Source of the DNA: Planctomycetota bacterium
Lineage (GTDB): Bacteria > Planctomycetota > PUPC01 > JACPCR01
Reading direction: 5' to 3'
Assembly (NCBI GenBank): GCA_030740295.1
Contig: JASLXP010000392.1
Span: 1-28,568, forward strand
Length of the DNA: 28,568 nucleotides
Under the pieces are notes generated by a model. That model was not told the DNA's origin and ran no database searches. It was given only the letters and a program-made list of their open reading frames with translations. Positions within the stretch are counted from its first letter, which is position 1, and every line of letters begins with the position of its first letter. Position numbers and translations under genes: made by a program. Shown here piece after piece: positions 7,501 to 14,786 of the stretch.

Positions 7501-9764
7501 TGGCGGAGCAGAAACCAGCATTGGCCCCCTTCATGTTGCCGGGCGGTGCGGGCAATGAAGCGAATTTGATGGAGGTTAGTGCTGCGATGGAGGGAGAAGG
7601 GGCAGCCTTGCCCGAAGAAACCGAAACCAGTGCGTCCGGAGGACAAGGCCTGAAAGCGCCATCCCGTATCCGCAGGTATTTTCCGGAAACACTTCTCTGG
7701 TTGCCCGAACTGATCACGGACGCCGCGGGTCGGGCGCAACTGGAAATCCCGCTCGCCGATTCCATCACCACCTGGCGGCTGTCCATGAGTGCCGTGTCAG
7801 GTACGGGTGAGCTGGGTTCGGCGACGAAAGGGTTGAGGGTCTTTCAGGATTTCTTTGTCGATATCGATTTCCCGGTCGCACTCACCCAGCATGACCGCGT
7901 CAGCGTGCCTGTTGCCGTGTACAATTATCTGGAAAAGCCGCAGACAGTGAGGCTCGAGGTGCAACCGCAGTCCTGGTTCAAGCTCCTGGATGAGCCCACA
8001 CGGATTATCGAGCTGGGGGCGAAGGAGATCACGAGCGTTTACCTCAGCCTCGAAGCTTTGAAGCCGGGAAGTCATTCCCTCACGGTCAAAGCATTCGGCA
8101 CCGAGATGGCGGACGCGGTTCAGCGCCAGGTCAGGATAAAGCCGGACGGCAAAGCATTCGTCGAGACCATCAACGGCAACCTCGAAGAAAACCTGACGAA
8201 GGAGATCTTTATTCCCAATGAAGCCATCGACGGCTCCCTCGACCTGCTGGTGAAAATCTATCCCGGCTCTTTCAGCCAGGTGATGGAAGGATTGGAGGGG
8301 ATATTCCGGATGCCGTCCGGATGTTTCGAGCAGACCTCTTCGAGCACCTACCCGAACGTGATGGTCTTGAATTACCTGCGGGAGACGAATCAGATTAAAC
8401 CTGAGATCGAGATGAAGGCGTTGAACTACATCAACGTGGGCTACCAGCGCCTGCTTTCTTACGAAGTGAAAGGAGGCGGCTTCGAATGGTTTGGCCAATC
8501 GCCAGCCCACAACGTGCTGACCGCCTACGGGCTGATGGAATTTAACGACATGGCCAAGGTGTTTGAAGTCGACCCGGCCGTAATCAGCCGGACTCGTGAT
8601 TGGCTCTACCGGCAGCAGAAGGGAGACGGCTCGTGGGTGCCGACGCAGGGAGGCATTGCCGAAGGTGCCATCAATCAGTTCCGTGGTGCGACCCTCCGAA
8701 CTACGGCCTACATCGCCTGGGCTCTCGCAGAATCAGGCAAGACGAACAATCGATTGGAGCGAGCCCTCGATTTCATCATCCAGAACAGCGGCAGCGAATC
8801 GGATGCTTACTCGCTGTCTCTCTGTGTGAATGCACTTGCTGCTGCCGGACAGAAGACCGAGGCGGGAGAAATCCTCGAACGGTTACACGCTCTGAAGCAA
8901 TCCAAAGAAAAACTGGTCTATTGGACTGCCGGCTCGCAAGGGGTGACCTTTTCCCGCGGAGATGTCTTGTCCATCGAAACTACGGCCCTGGCAGCGTATG
9001 CGTTCATGCGGTCCGGCCGTCACGTGGATTCCGCTCACAAAGCACTCGCCTGGCTCATCGAGCAGAAAGATTCCCTGGGAACCTGGAGTTCCACCCAGGC
9101 GACCATCCACGTCATGAGAGCGCTCCTTGCCGGTTCAGGCAACAGCGGCAATGTCGAGGGTGAGTTGGACGTCACCGTCGCGGCCAATGGCAGACTCGTC
9201 AAAGAAATCAAGATCTCGGAAGAGACAAGTGACGTGTTCCGGCTCATCAGTCTGAGGGACTTCGTGCAGCAGGGAAAGAACACCATAGCCCTTGAGACGG
9301 CAGGCAAAGGCAGTCTCGCCTACCAGATCGTGGCCACCCATTACCAGCCCTGGGAAAGGGAAAGCGTTGATGCTGATCGCCAGGTGCTTTCTATCGATGT
9401 GACCTATGACACCACGTCTCTAAAGAAGGACGATACGCTCACTTCCAGGGTCAGTATCCGATACAACCGCGCAGGTGTAGCCCCGATGACGCTCGTCGAC
9501 CTGGGCATCCCACCAGGATTCGAAGTGATGCCGGATGCATTCGAGGCGATGAAGTCGCAGGGGATGATCGAACGCTTCTCGATCACGGGCAGGCAAGTCA
9601 TCCTCTACTTCCGTGAGATTCATGGCGGGAAGCCGGTGAGTTTCAGCTACCAGCTCCGGGCAAAGTTTCCCGTGAAGGTAAAGACCCCGCGCTCGGTGGT
9701 GTATCAGTATTACGAGCCGGAAGTACGAGACGAGGCGGAGCCGGTGGAATTGACAGTGCTTTGA
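4530..9764 (+). CDS. Anti-sigma zinc domain fused to membrane alpha-2-macroglobulin with internal six-helix module
   Basis: The 1744-residue protein starts at ATG 4530, 13 bases after the sigma factor stop; the frame is open further upstream but the zinc domain starts here and ACGGA lies about 10 bases before it. Residues 1-45 form a ZAS-type anti-sigma domain (Cys3, His29, Cys33, Cys36). One membrane helix follows at about 99-119. Macroglobulin repeats cover about 130-680, including the STDKPLYQPGQ strand near 231 and VDEAVFAL near 667. Six membrane helices lie at about 764-788, 815-839, 847-868, 890-908, 920-942 and 955-980. The A2M core resumes with FPETLLWLPEL near 1050. The thioester motif is Cys1265-Phe-Glu-Gln1268 inside PSGCFEQTSS. 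A helical TED domain runs to about 1500 and a receptor-binding-type domain fills about 1620-1744. Basic loops (KFFRRE...GRR; TRRVV...KKVTR) lie on the predicted cytoplasmic side, so both macroglobulin halves should face the periplasm. Family members covalently trap proteases; control of the sigma factor is inferred. Confidence 0.93.
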   Translation: MNCQKTQDKLYELIFELLEGEEQQEIEIHLESCEECQKAHTQALKEQGLLKEWSPPTAPDGLAEKTLAAARASKSDQAGGECQPIEPDLPWLGSSLFWRMAAAASLLLVMGVGVQSLVVSYREARPQEAFLYGPKELAPGLPAAYRVYVRNGKTALPVADAKVRVRLVSNAGRTILTADSRTDERGIIEVVPELPGDVPEDKYTIEVIAKSNYGRSELSQAVIVKRSFRMMVSTDKPLYQPGQTIHIRTLSLARADLRPVKDRQVVIEVQDAKGNKVFKKIGETSSFGIFSGDFVLADQVNMGSYTISAQIGDTYSERSVKVERYRLPKFKVSMTTEKGFYQPGEVVRGSLSVQYTFGKPVAGGRVALTAFEFIDRFRQFASFDGTTDQEGKFEFEIPLKTHFVGQQLKKGDALVTLEAAVVDLADHSQKKSLDLTVTTRPIRIELFPESGTLVQGVENILYLVTTYPDGRPAKTRLTIGATRQVTESSSSGIAKVKLTPKNQKLQLTVTAEDVRGVRSQVRRTLRIEQRSDAFLMRTDRAVYSTGDTAEITVLSPQATGRVFIDVIKERQAVLMKAIDIEDGKGALSLDLPSDFFGTLELHAYRIMSSGNIISDVKVIQVNRAGDLVIKAELDKDTYRPAEKALLNFLVQRSNGEPVSAALGLSGVDEAVFALQEMRPGLEKIYFMIQEEILKPRYEIHAHPPISAQQTAIPQPTPQPEFEEASVVLFSAAQGSAPVVPKASPNFVEKQQNFRRAKKAHFKQVATGVVLTPYVLFVLFTLPMLSYGPFKFFRREPLSGIPEGERSDLKLAGRRTLLWWAFGLYLPFGAALVAGIVGNAMRIRWDENLMLVAAIGAACFVLWKLISATRRVVRCEAIRALPLLKKVTRSLPYAYFFGFCAILSLIFGMESHPRLLNEGAGIGLFLSTLIICCVVVGGLSIAGTCAVQKVSNGRWLWLAFSRPVFTGLPCASLMIFPLMMTGGMRAADMRMMAEQKPALAPFMLPGGAGNEANLMEVSAAMEGEGAALPEETETSASGGQGLKAPSRIRRYFPETLLWLPELITDAAGRAQLEIPLADSITTWRLSMSAVSGTGELGSATKGLRVFQDFFVDIDFPVALTQHDRVSVPVAVYNYLEKPQTVRLEVQPQSWFKLLDEPTRIIELGAKEITSVYLSLEALKPGSHSLTVKAFGTEMADAVQRQVRIKPDGKAFVETINGNLEENLTKEIFIPNEAIDGSLDLLVKIYPGSFSQVMEGLEGIFRMPSGCFEQTSSSTYPNVMVLNYLRETNQIKPEIEMKALNYINVGYQRLLSYEVKGGGFEWFGQSPAHNVLTAYGLMEFNDMAKVFEVDPAVISRTRDWLYRQQKGDGSWVPTQGGIAEGAINQFRGATLRTTAYIAWALAESGKTNNRLERALDFIIQNSGSESDAYSLSLCVNALAAAGQKTEAGEILERLHALKQSKEKLVYWTAGSQGVTFSRGDVLSIETTALAAYAFMRSGRHVDSAHKALAWLIEQKDSLGTWSSTQATIHVMRALLAGSGNSGNVEGELDVTVAANGRLVKEIKISEETSDVFRLISLRDFVQQGKNTIALETAGKGSLAYQIVATHYQPWERESVDADRQVLSIDVTYDTTSLKKDDTLTSRVSIRYNRAGVAPMTLVDLGIPPGFEVMPDAFEAMKSQGMIERFSITGRQVILYFREIHGGKPVSFSYQLRAKFPVKVKTPRSVVYQYYEPEVRDEAEPVELTVL

Positions 9765-9767
9765 TTG

Positions 9768-9786
9768 ATCCTACAGCCTTGGATTT
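9768..9786 (+). repeat. CCTACAGCNTTGG-type intergenic motif, copy 1
   Basis: The sequence ATCCTACAGCCTTGGATTT lies just after the A2M stop. Near-identical cores occur at about 17455-17470 and 24377-24390, and in inverted orientation at about 10193-10207 and 24538-24549, always in non-coding DNA beside palindromic repeats. The function is unknown. Confidence 0.55.
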
Positions 9787-9876
9787 ACCAGAATCTGGCC
9801 TACACCATTGCGTTTTTCTTAGTCTCCATCCCGCATTTCTCACAAATCATTCAATGTCCTTTGGATTTAATCCGAT

Positions 9877-10101
9877 GAGGCCACTGGCTTGCCCAGTGGA
9901 GTTTCACGTTTCTTCCTCGCGTGGTATGCAGAGGCCGAATGAGGCCACTGGCTTGCCCGGCTTGCCCAGTGGAGTTTCACGCTCTGCACAGGAACGTGAG
10001 GCTCCACCGGGCAAGCCGGTGGCCTCCTGACATGCAGGTTCATAGCTCGCGAGGAAAAATCGTGAGGCTCCACCGGGCAAGCCGGGCAAGCCGGTGGCCT
10101 C
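9877..10101. repeat. Four-unit palindromic repeat cluster (REP/BIME-like)
   Basis: Four related units lie in this stretch: 9877-9908 (32 bases) and 9941-9981 (41 bases) in one orientation, then 9995-10026 (32 bases) and 10061-10101 (41 bases) inverted. The 41-base versions carry an extra 9 bases that duplicate the CGGCTTGCC/GGGCAAGCC core. Each unit can itself form a hairpin: CCACTGG-CTTGC-CCAGTGG in the first orientation and CCACCGG-GCAAG-CCGGTGG in the other. The stem change (T:A to C:G) is compensatory, so pairing looks conserved. A CTCGCG-containing flank next to the first unit recurs inverted next to the last. The organisation resembles REP/BIME elements; no RAYT-type transposase is in view. 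Confidence 0.85.
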
Positions 10102-10192
10102 TTAGATCGAGAGACCCATCTCCCCACGAGAAAGCTGCCATTTAGAGAGCACATGTGGATCGCAACCATCGTAATCTGTTGACTTGGAAGAA

Positions 10193-10211
10193 CATTCAAC
10201 GCTGTAGTATT
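10193..10211 (-). repeat. CCTACAGCGTTGG-type motif, inverted copy
   Basis: Read on the minus strand, this is AATACTACAGCGTTGAATG, matching the motif at 9768-9786 in opposite orientation. The two copies flank the palindromic cluster like degenerate terminal inverted repeats about 440 bases apart. Confidence 0.4.
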
Positions 10212-10267
10212 AAGCAAGAAGTTGGATTCTGAACAGTGTTGCTGGACCCTCTTCTCCAATCCGTGTC

Positions 10268-10335
10268 CCTGATTCATCCGTGGCACTGCTTTCTGAACAG
10301 GGTTCCTGATTCAGCCATGGAGTAACTGCTTCTGA
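10268..10335 (+). repeat. Imperfect ~30-base tandem duplication
   Basis: CCTGATTCATCCGTGG followed by CACTGCTTTCTGA (10268-10296) is repeated imperfectly at 10305-10335 as CCTGATTCAGCCATGG followed by AACTGCTTCTGA. TTCTGAACAG also occurs twice, near 10226 and 10291. It is non-coding and the function is unknown. Confidence 0.5.
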
Positions 10336-10366
10336 CGGGCCAGCATGGGACGGCTGAAGAGCTCTG

Positions 10367-10394
10367 ATTACGCATTACGAATTACGCATTACGA
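10367..10394 (+). repeat. Tandem heptad ATTACG(C/A), four copies
   Basis: Two exact copies of the 14-mer ATTACGCATTACGA lie directly before the start codon at 10396, where a ribosome-binding site would be expected. If translated from an upstream ATG at 10345, the tract would read ALRITHYD. It is a simple-sequence intergenic repeat rather than part of the enzyme domain. Confidence 0.75.
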
Positions 10395-10395
10395 C

Positions 10396-11397
10396 ATGAC
10401 TGATACGCAAGTGAAATATGTCGAAGCCGAAAGAACCGATGGTGAGAAGTATCGAATTCCTTACTGGAAGGTGGATTCAAACCAAAGCGGGCCGTGTGTG
10501 CTGGTGACTGCCGTGCTGCACGGCAATGAAGTGCAGGGAGCAGAAGTAATACGACGATTCCTTCCGATGGCTGAGAGTGGGCTGGTGCGGGGTAGTTGCC
10601 TGCTGGTGCCATTTGCGAATCCGGTCGCAGTGCGCGGACACCAGCCCCACATTGATTTCGAGCTGAGCCGTTTTCCAGGCTACAAGGTCTCTGACAATGT
10701 GAACTGCACGTGGCCCGGCAAGCCCGATGGAAACAATGCCGAGCGGCTGTCCCATGCTCTCTTTGAGGCAGTGGTCGGGGACGCCACACACAGCATCGAT
10801 CTGCACTGCTGGAACATCTTCTGGGCCACCACTGCGTTGGTCCGCGAGGGCCACGACCTTGCCAACCGCTTTGCGGAGGTCTCGGCCCTTCGCTTTGCCA
10901 GGAGAACGGAATGGAAGCCGGAGATTAAGGATCGGCCGGTGGTGCCATGTTTGTTGACGGCGTACTTCAATGACACGGAACGCACGGGGATATGCATCGA
11001 GTTTGCCGGCCAGTACGGGATCTGGGCCGCGGAAGTGGAGCGCGGCATCCGCGCTCTAGCGAACTGCTTCCGACTTCTGGAAATGCTGCCGGGCGAACTT
11101 GAAGGACAGGACGAAGGCCCCATCTGGTTGAACGATGCTGAGGAAGTCAAAGTGCCAACGACGCGTACCGGGCTCTTTGTTCGCTCCCATTGGCACACTT
11201 CCGACTGGGTCGAGGAAGGCGCACTGCTGGGGCACGTGTTTTCAGACGAAGACCTGGGCAGTGAAGAACTGCGGGCGCCCGCGTCGGGGTACCTTTACCA
11301 GTACGGCTGCGCCCACGAGAACACTTCGGAGCATTCAATGATGTGGACCCACCCTCACGTCCAGGAGGGCGAAGTAGTTGCCACTATCATCGGTTAG
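10396..11397 (+). CDS. Succinylglutamate desuccinylase/aspartoacylase-family (M14-like) metallo-deacylase
   Basis: The 333-residue protein has the zinc carboxypeptidase-fold motifs of the AstE/ASPA family: HGNE (His42, Glu45) as the first two zinc ligands, the NCTWPGKPDG loop, IDLHCW with His137 as the third ligand, and Glu202 in GICIEFAGQ at the expected place of the catalytic glutamate. A C-terminal beta-rich domain ends with WTHPHVQEGEVVATI, typical of the family's barrel-sandwich tail. Members hydrolyse N-acyl amide bonds; the substrate here is unknown. ATG 10396 is preferred because homology-like sequence begins there. An in-frame ATG at 10345 would add 17 residues made mostly of translated tandem repeat. 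Neither start has a clear Shine-Dalgarno. No signal peptide is present, so cytoplasmic. It is a single gene between non-coding repeats and a convergent minus-strand gene 57 bases on. Confidence 0.88.
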   Translation: MTDTQVKYVEAERTDGEKYRIPYWKVDSNQSGPCVLVTAVLHGNEVQGAEVIRRFLPMAESGLVRGSCLLVPFANPVAVRGHQPHIDFELSRFPGYKVSDNVNCTWPGKPDGNNAERLSHALFEAVVGDATHSIDLHCWNIFWATTALVREGHDLANRFAEVSALRFARRTEWKPEIKDRPVVPCLLTAYFNDTERTGICIEFAGQYGIWAAEVERGIRALANCFRLLEMLPGELEGQDEGPIWLNDAEEVKVPTTRTGLFVRSHWHTSDWVEEGALLGHVFSDEDLGSEELRAPASGYLYQYGCAHENTSEHSMMWTHPHVQEGEVVATIIG

Positions 11398-11454
11398 GCA
11401 GTCAGTTCAGCAGAGCGCCAATGCCCCCGCATACCAACGGCACAGGCTGCGCCA

Positions 11455-14400
11455 TTATTTCACCACAGCATGTCCCAGCACGGGACGCCAGAGGCCGCCG
11501 TTGGCTTTGGAGTTGAGGACGCGCACCGCGAGGACGTTCGGCTTGCCGTAATTCAGGTGGTTGGGCTTGACCTCAGCGGCGAACGGTTCTTCCCAGAGTT
11601 CGTTGTATGACTTGCCTTCCGACTTCTCCGTGTGCTCTCTGACGAGATGGCCGTTGACGTAGACCCATGCTTGCTCGTCTACGGACCCGAACAACAGCCG
11701 AACGGATTTTCCTTTCCATTTTGCAGGCACGTCGAAGGTCGTGCGATACCAGCCGACACCCTGGTATTTGCCTGTTTCGCCAATCTCAGCCCAGAAAGAT
11801 GGGATGGTTGCCTGATTCCATTCCTTCTTGCTGGACGAGGCCTTGTGCCAGCCATTCGCAAGTCCCTGCTCTAACGGGTCGGTGCGGAAAAGCCAATCTT
11901 TCAGGGGAGGCAGCGGGTTCGGCAGCTTCTTCCAGTCGGCGGGGATCTCGAAGGTCTCAGCGTAGTATTTGTCTCGCCATTCTCTGAGTGGATTCCTGGC
12001 GGGTCTTGCTGCGGTCTCAGATCCGGGAACGTGAAAGACAATCTCGCCGAAGGAGTTCTTATCGGACACTCCTTTCGTCTGCGGATTCACAGATAGCATC
12101 GAGCGACGGATTACGCCGGGGGCCGGGACATGACTGCGGCCCACGTTGCCACGCCAGAATGCGCCTGCGACCGGTGGACTGGTGGCGATGGTCTTGAAGG
12201 GGATCGTAATCAATGCCAACCAACGATTCTCGTTTCGATCGAGCCTTGATACGTAATTCCATTCACCGTCCCAATCCGGATCGAACTTGCCGTGTCGAGG
12301 ATCCATCGCATCGGTGATGAAGCCACTGGCCGCGTCTTCTTTCTGCTCTGCGCTCAGCCCGACCTTGAAGCGATAGGCGACTTCCCCGGACTGCGGCTCG
12401 AGATAGATCTCCAGCGCCTCTTGCTTTGACAGGTCGGTTTTGGTTGCGCTCGTTTTCATCAAGGGAGACGGCAGATCGCTTTCAATGCGCAGGTAGAGTT
12501 TGTGCTCGTCAAAGAGAGCCTTCAATACCGTCTTTCGAGGTTCATCTGCCACTCCCTCTTCGTCGTCCAATTCTCTGCCTGGAATCGGCAGAGCAAGCGG
12601 AGTTCTCGGCTTGGTACCGCCACCTGATTCGGCAGGAAGCTCGGCGAATGTATAGCCGGTCGTGTTCTTCCAATGGGGCGAATCCATTGCGACCGTGCCT
12701 TTTGCCTGGCTCACGGTGAAACGTTTGGCGCCAGGCAGCGGAGCGTTGCGCATGGCTTTCGTGTCCCAGTTAAAGACCGATTCTGCGAACGGCTCCTGGT
12801 AGCGGTTGTATTTTAGCCGCAGATGGTTCGCGTCGTGGCCGGGAGGCGGAAACGTCAGGTAGTCCCAGTTGGCCAACGGCTTGACGCGGCTTCGCTGTCC
12901 GAAGTAGCTGTCGATTTCGGCATTGCGCGCATCAATGGCGTCGAGCAGACGATCCCGTGACACCAGGTCCGGTTGAATCTGGTAGGCGTGGTAGAGATGA
13001 ACCACTTTGGCCAGGCTCCTTAGATAATTGAACTCTCTTCTGACGAGAGCCAGGCGGGCCTTGACTTTGTCTGTGCTGGTCGATTTTTCCGCAAGCACCA
13101 GTTGCTTCTCCATCGAGGCCAGCAGTTTCGGAGTATAGAGGAAACCCAGAAAGCGAAGCGGGTCGGCCAGCATCTTGCGGCCCTGCCCGTAGATGTTCCG
13201 GTAAGTCCACGCTGGATCGCGTGTGCCGAAGAATTGGGAATAGGGCTCGACGGCGTGGTAGAGCGCGTCGTAGAAGCGGAGCATCGCTCCAGCAGAATTG
13301 CCGAACGCCGCGCCGCAGAATTCATGCATGAGAAACTTGGCCTGCGTGTTCTCCGGGTCATCAAACATCCGACCCATGATGTAATAGACCGGGCCCTCCA
13401 GCCCATTGAGAGCCCCGGGGCCGTCCCTGTAAATCGATTGCACTTTGGCCCGATGAAGCCGCTTCGCCTGCGCCTCGACCGTGAGCGGTGTACGCATCGG
13501 CGTGTAGCGTGAGCTGAGATTGGCTGTCCAGTTGTAGAGATAGGAAGTGAAACCGCCGGGAACTTCGTAAGCACGCCACGGAGCGATGTCTTTCTCGTTT
13601 GTGCCGCACCACATAATGCGAGTGTTCTTGGGAAAAGTCTTGAACGTCTTCGGCGGCTTCTCGGTCAGGATGTAAGACATCATCGTCACGAACTTCCCTG
13701 GTCGGGCTTTCAGCACGCGTTCGGCGAGCCAGCGGTGGAAGATCCAGAGCTTCTCGCTCCAGTCGGCGCCGGTGTCATAAAGCTTGTTGCACGGTTTGCA
13801 CTGGCAGGCACGAAAGCCATCGGGCTGGCCGAGATCGACCGATTCATAGCCAAGGTCGAGCCAGTGAAGCAGGTCCTGATAGACAAGCTTCTGAAACTCC
13901 GGATTGGACACGCAGTATTGGCCGCGCCCCGTGGTAAGGCGCTGCCCTCCGACCAGTGCAAAGTACTCCGGATGCGTTTCTTTATACTCATCCAGCGGAA
14001 CCGCCCGTCCATACGTATGCCCGCCGAAAACATCATCGACCAGAGGAAACCGATTGTTGGCGATGTCGTAGAAGCTGCCTCGCCGGGGGTAAGCGACGTT
14101 GAATTTAATCGTAGGCGTTTTCTGCACATTCAGATCAGCCGGAATGACGATCTTCTCCATCGGCAGAAATTCAAAGGCCGGCGATTTGAGCAGGTCCACC
14201 TTCGCCGCGTCTCGAACAGAGCTCCATGGCCGAAGGTCCGGATAGAGAAACCGCGTGCCCGCGTATTCCCGCAGAAAATCAGTCACACCTTTGGCCGTGC
14301 CGACCTTATCCCAACCAGACCTCGGCCTCTTGCCTTTCTGTGGCGAAGGCGCCGGATGGTCGTGCCCGGCGATGAGGACGTCTCGCCCCACAACCTTATG

Positions 14401-14727
14401 CACGTAGCCCCAGCCCTTCAGCTCTGTGACATCTATGCCGTTGGCGCGGGCCAACGCGGTGTTGCCGAGATAGAGGCCAGGTTTCGCAGGAGCACGTTTG
14501 TCTTCCGACACCACCGGCACTTCAAATCCGTTAGCCTTTAACGCTGTCTGAAGAAGGCGCGCCGTCTGCTGCAGGCAGTCTCCAATCGCCGGGCTGGGCA
14601 CCTTTGCCGGCACGATGATCTGATAGATCGATTTGCCGTCAGCGGCGAGCACGAGCTCGTCCGCCTGGGCATTGCCCCCCACAAGAATGAAAGAGGCAAG
14701 GAGAAGGAGGAGTGGGCTGTGGAACAT
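11455..14727 (-). CDS. Secreted DUF4838 protein with CBM9-like and GH2-like sugar-binding modules
   Basis: The 1090-residue protein starts with a signal peptide (MFHSPLLLLLASFIL, cleavage probably after AQA near residue 22). An N-terminal alpha-glucuronidase-like beta/alpha domain follows (about 25-160, with LYLGNTALARANG). The central DUF4838 region (about 200-500) contains the Cys pair CQCKPCNKLYDTG and WCGTNEKDIAPW. A CBM9/DOMON-like module (about 690-880) has KLYLRIESD and LEIYLEPQSGEVAYRF. The last part (about 930-1090) resembles the galactose-binding N-terminal domain of GH2 enzymes (GVGWYRTTFDVPAKWKG; WVYVNGHLV). DUF4838 proteins are common in polysaccharide-utilisation regions but their activity is not settled. 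ATG 14727 puts the signal peptide at the N-terminus; an in-frame GTG at 14790 overlaps the upstream stop as GTGA and would add 21 residues. The gene is therefore in an operon with the 14787-17357 gene. Confidence 0.87.
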   Translation of the reverse strand: MFHSPLLLLLASFILVGGNAQADELVLAADGKSIYQIIVPAKVPSPAIGDCLQQTARLLQTALKANGFEVPVVSEDKRAPAKPGLYLGNTALARANGIDVTELKGWGYVHKVVGRDVLIAGHDHPAPSPQKGKRPRSGWDKVGTAKGVTDFLREYAGTRFLYPDLRPWSSVRDAAKVDLLKSPAFEFLPMEKIVIPADLNVQKTPTIKFNVAYPRRGSFYDIANNRFPLVDDVFGGHTYGRAVPLDEYKETHPEYFALVGGQRLTTGRGQYCVSNPEFQKLVYQDLLHWLDLGYESVDLGQPDGFRACQCKPCNKLYDTGADWSEKLWIFHRWLAERVLKARPGKFVTMMSYILTEKPPKTFKTFPKNTRIMWCGTNEKDIAPWRAYEVPGGFTSYLYNWTANLSSRYTPMRTPLTVEAQAKRLHRAKVQSIYRDGPGALNGLEGPVYYIMGRMFDDPENTQAKFLMHEFCGAAFGNSAGAMLRFYDALYHAVEPYSQFFGTRDPAWTYRNIYGQGRKMLADPLRFLGFLYTPKLLASMEKQLVLAEKSTSTDKVKARLALVRREFNYLRSLAKVVHLYHAYQIQPDLVSRDRLLDAIDARNAEIDSYFGQRSRVKPLANWDYLTFPPPGHDANHLRLKYNRYQEPFAESVFNWDTKAMRNAPLPGAKRFTVSQAKGTVAMDSPHWKNTTGYTFAELPAESGGGTKPRTPLALPIPGRELDDEEGVADEPRKTVLKALFDEHKLYLRIESDLPSPLMKTSATKTDLSKQEALEIYLEPQSGEVAYRFKVGLSAEQKEDAASGFITDAMDPRHGKFDPDWDGEWNYVSRLDRNENRWLALITIPFKTIATSPPVAGAFWRGNVGRSHVPAPGVIRRSMLSVNPQTKGVSDKNSFGEIVFHVPGSETAARPARNPLREWRDKYYAETFEIPADWKKLPNPLPPLKDWLFRTDPLEQGLANGWHKASSSKKEWNQATIPSFWAEIGETGKYQGVGWYRTTFDVPAKWKGKSVRLLFGSVDEQAWVYVNGHLVREHTEKSEGKSYNELWEEPFAAEVKPNHLNYGKPNVLAVRVLNSKANGGLWRPVLGHAVVK

Positions 14728-14786
14728 GTTTGATCTGGAGAGGCATTCGAAATCGAGAATCGTGCAGGCCGGCTGTCCCTGCCATG

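Noticed and set aside
9877..10101. CRISPR array
   Set aside because: Units alternate in orientation and length, spacers are unequal, there are only four units, and no cas gene is nearby.
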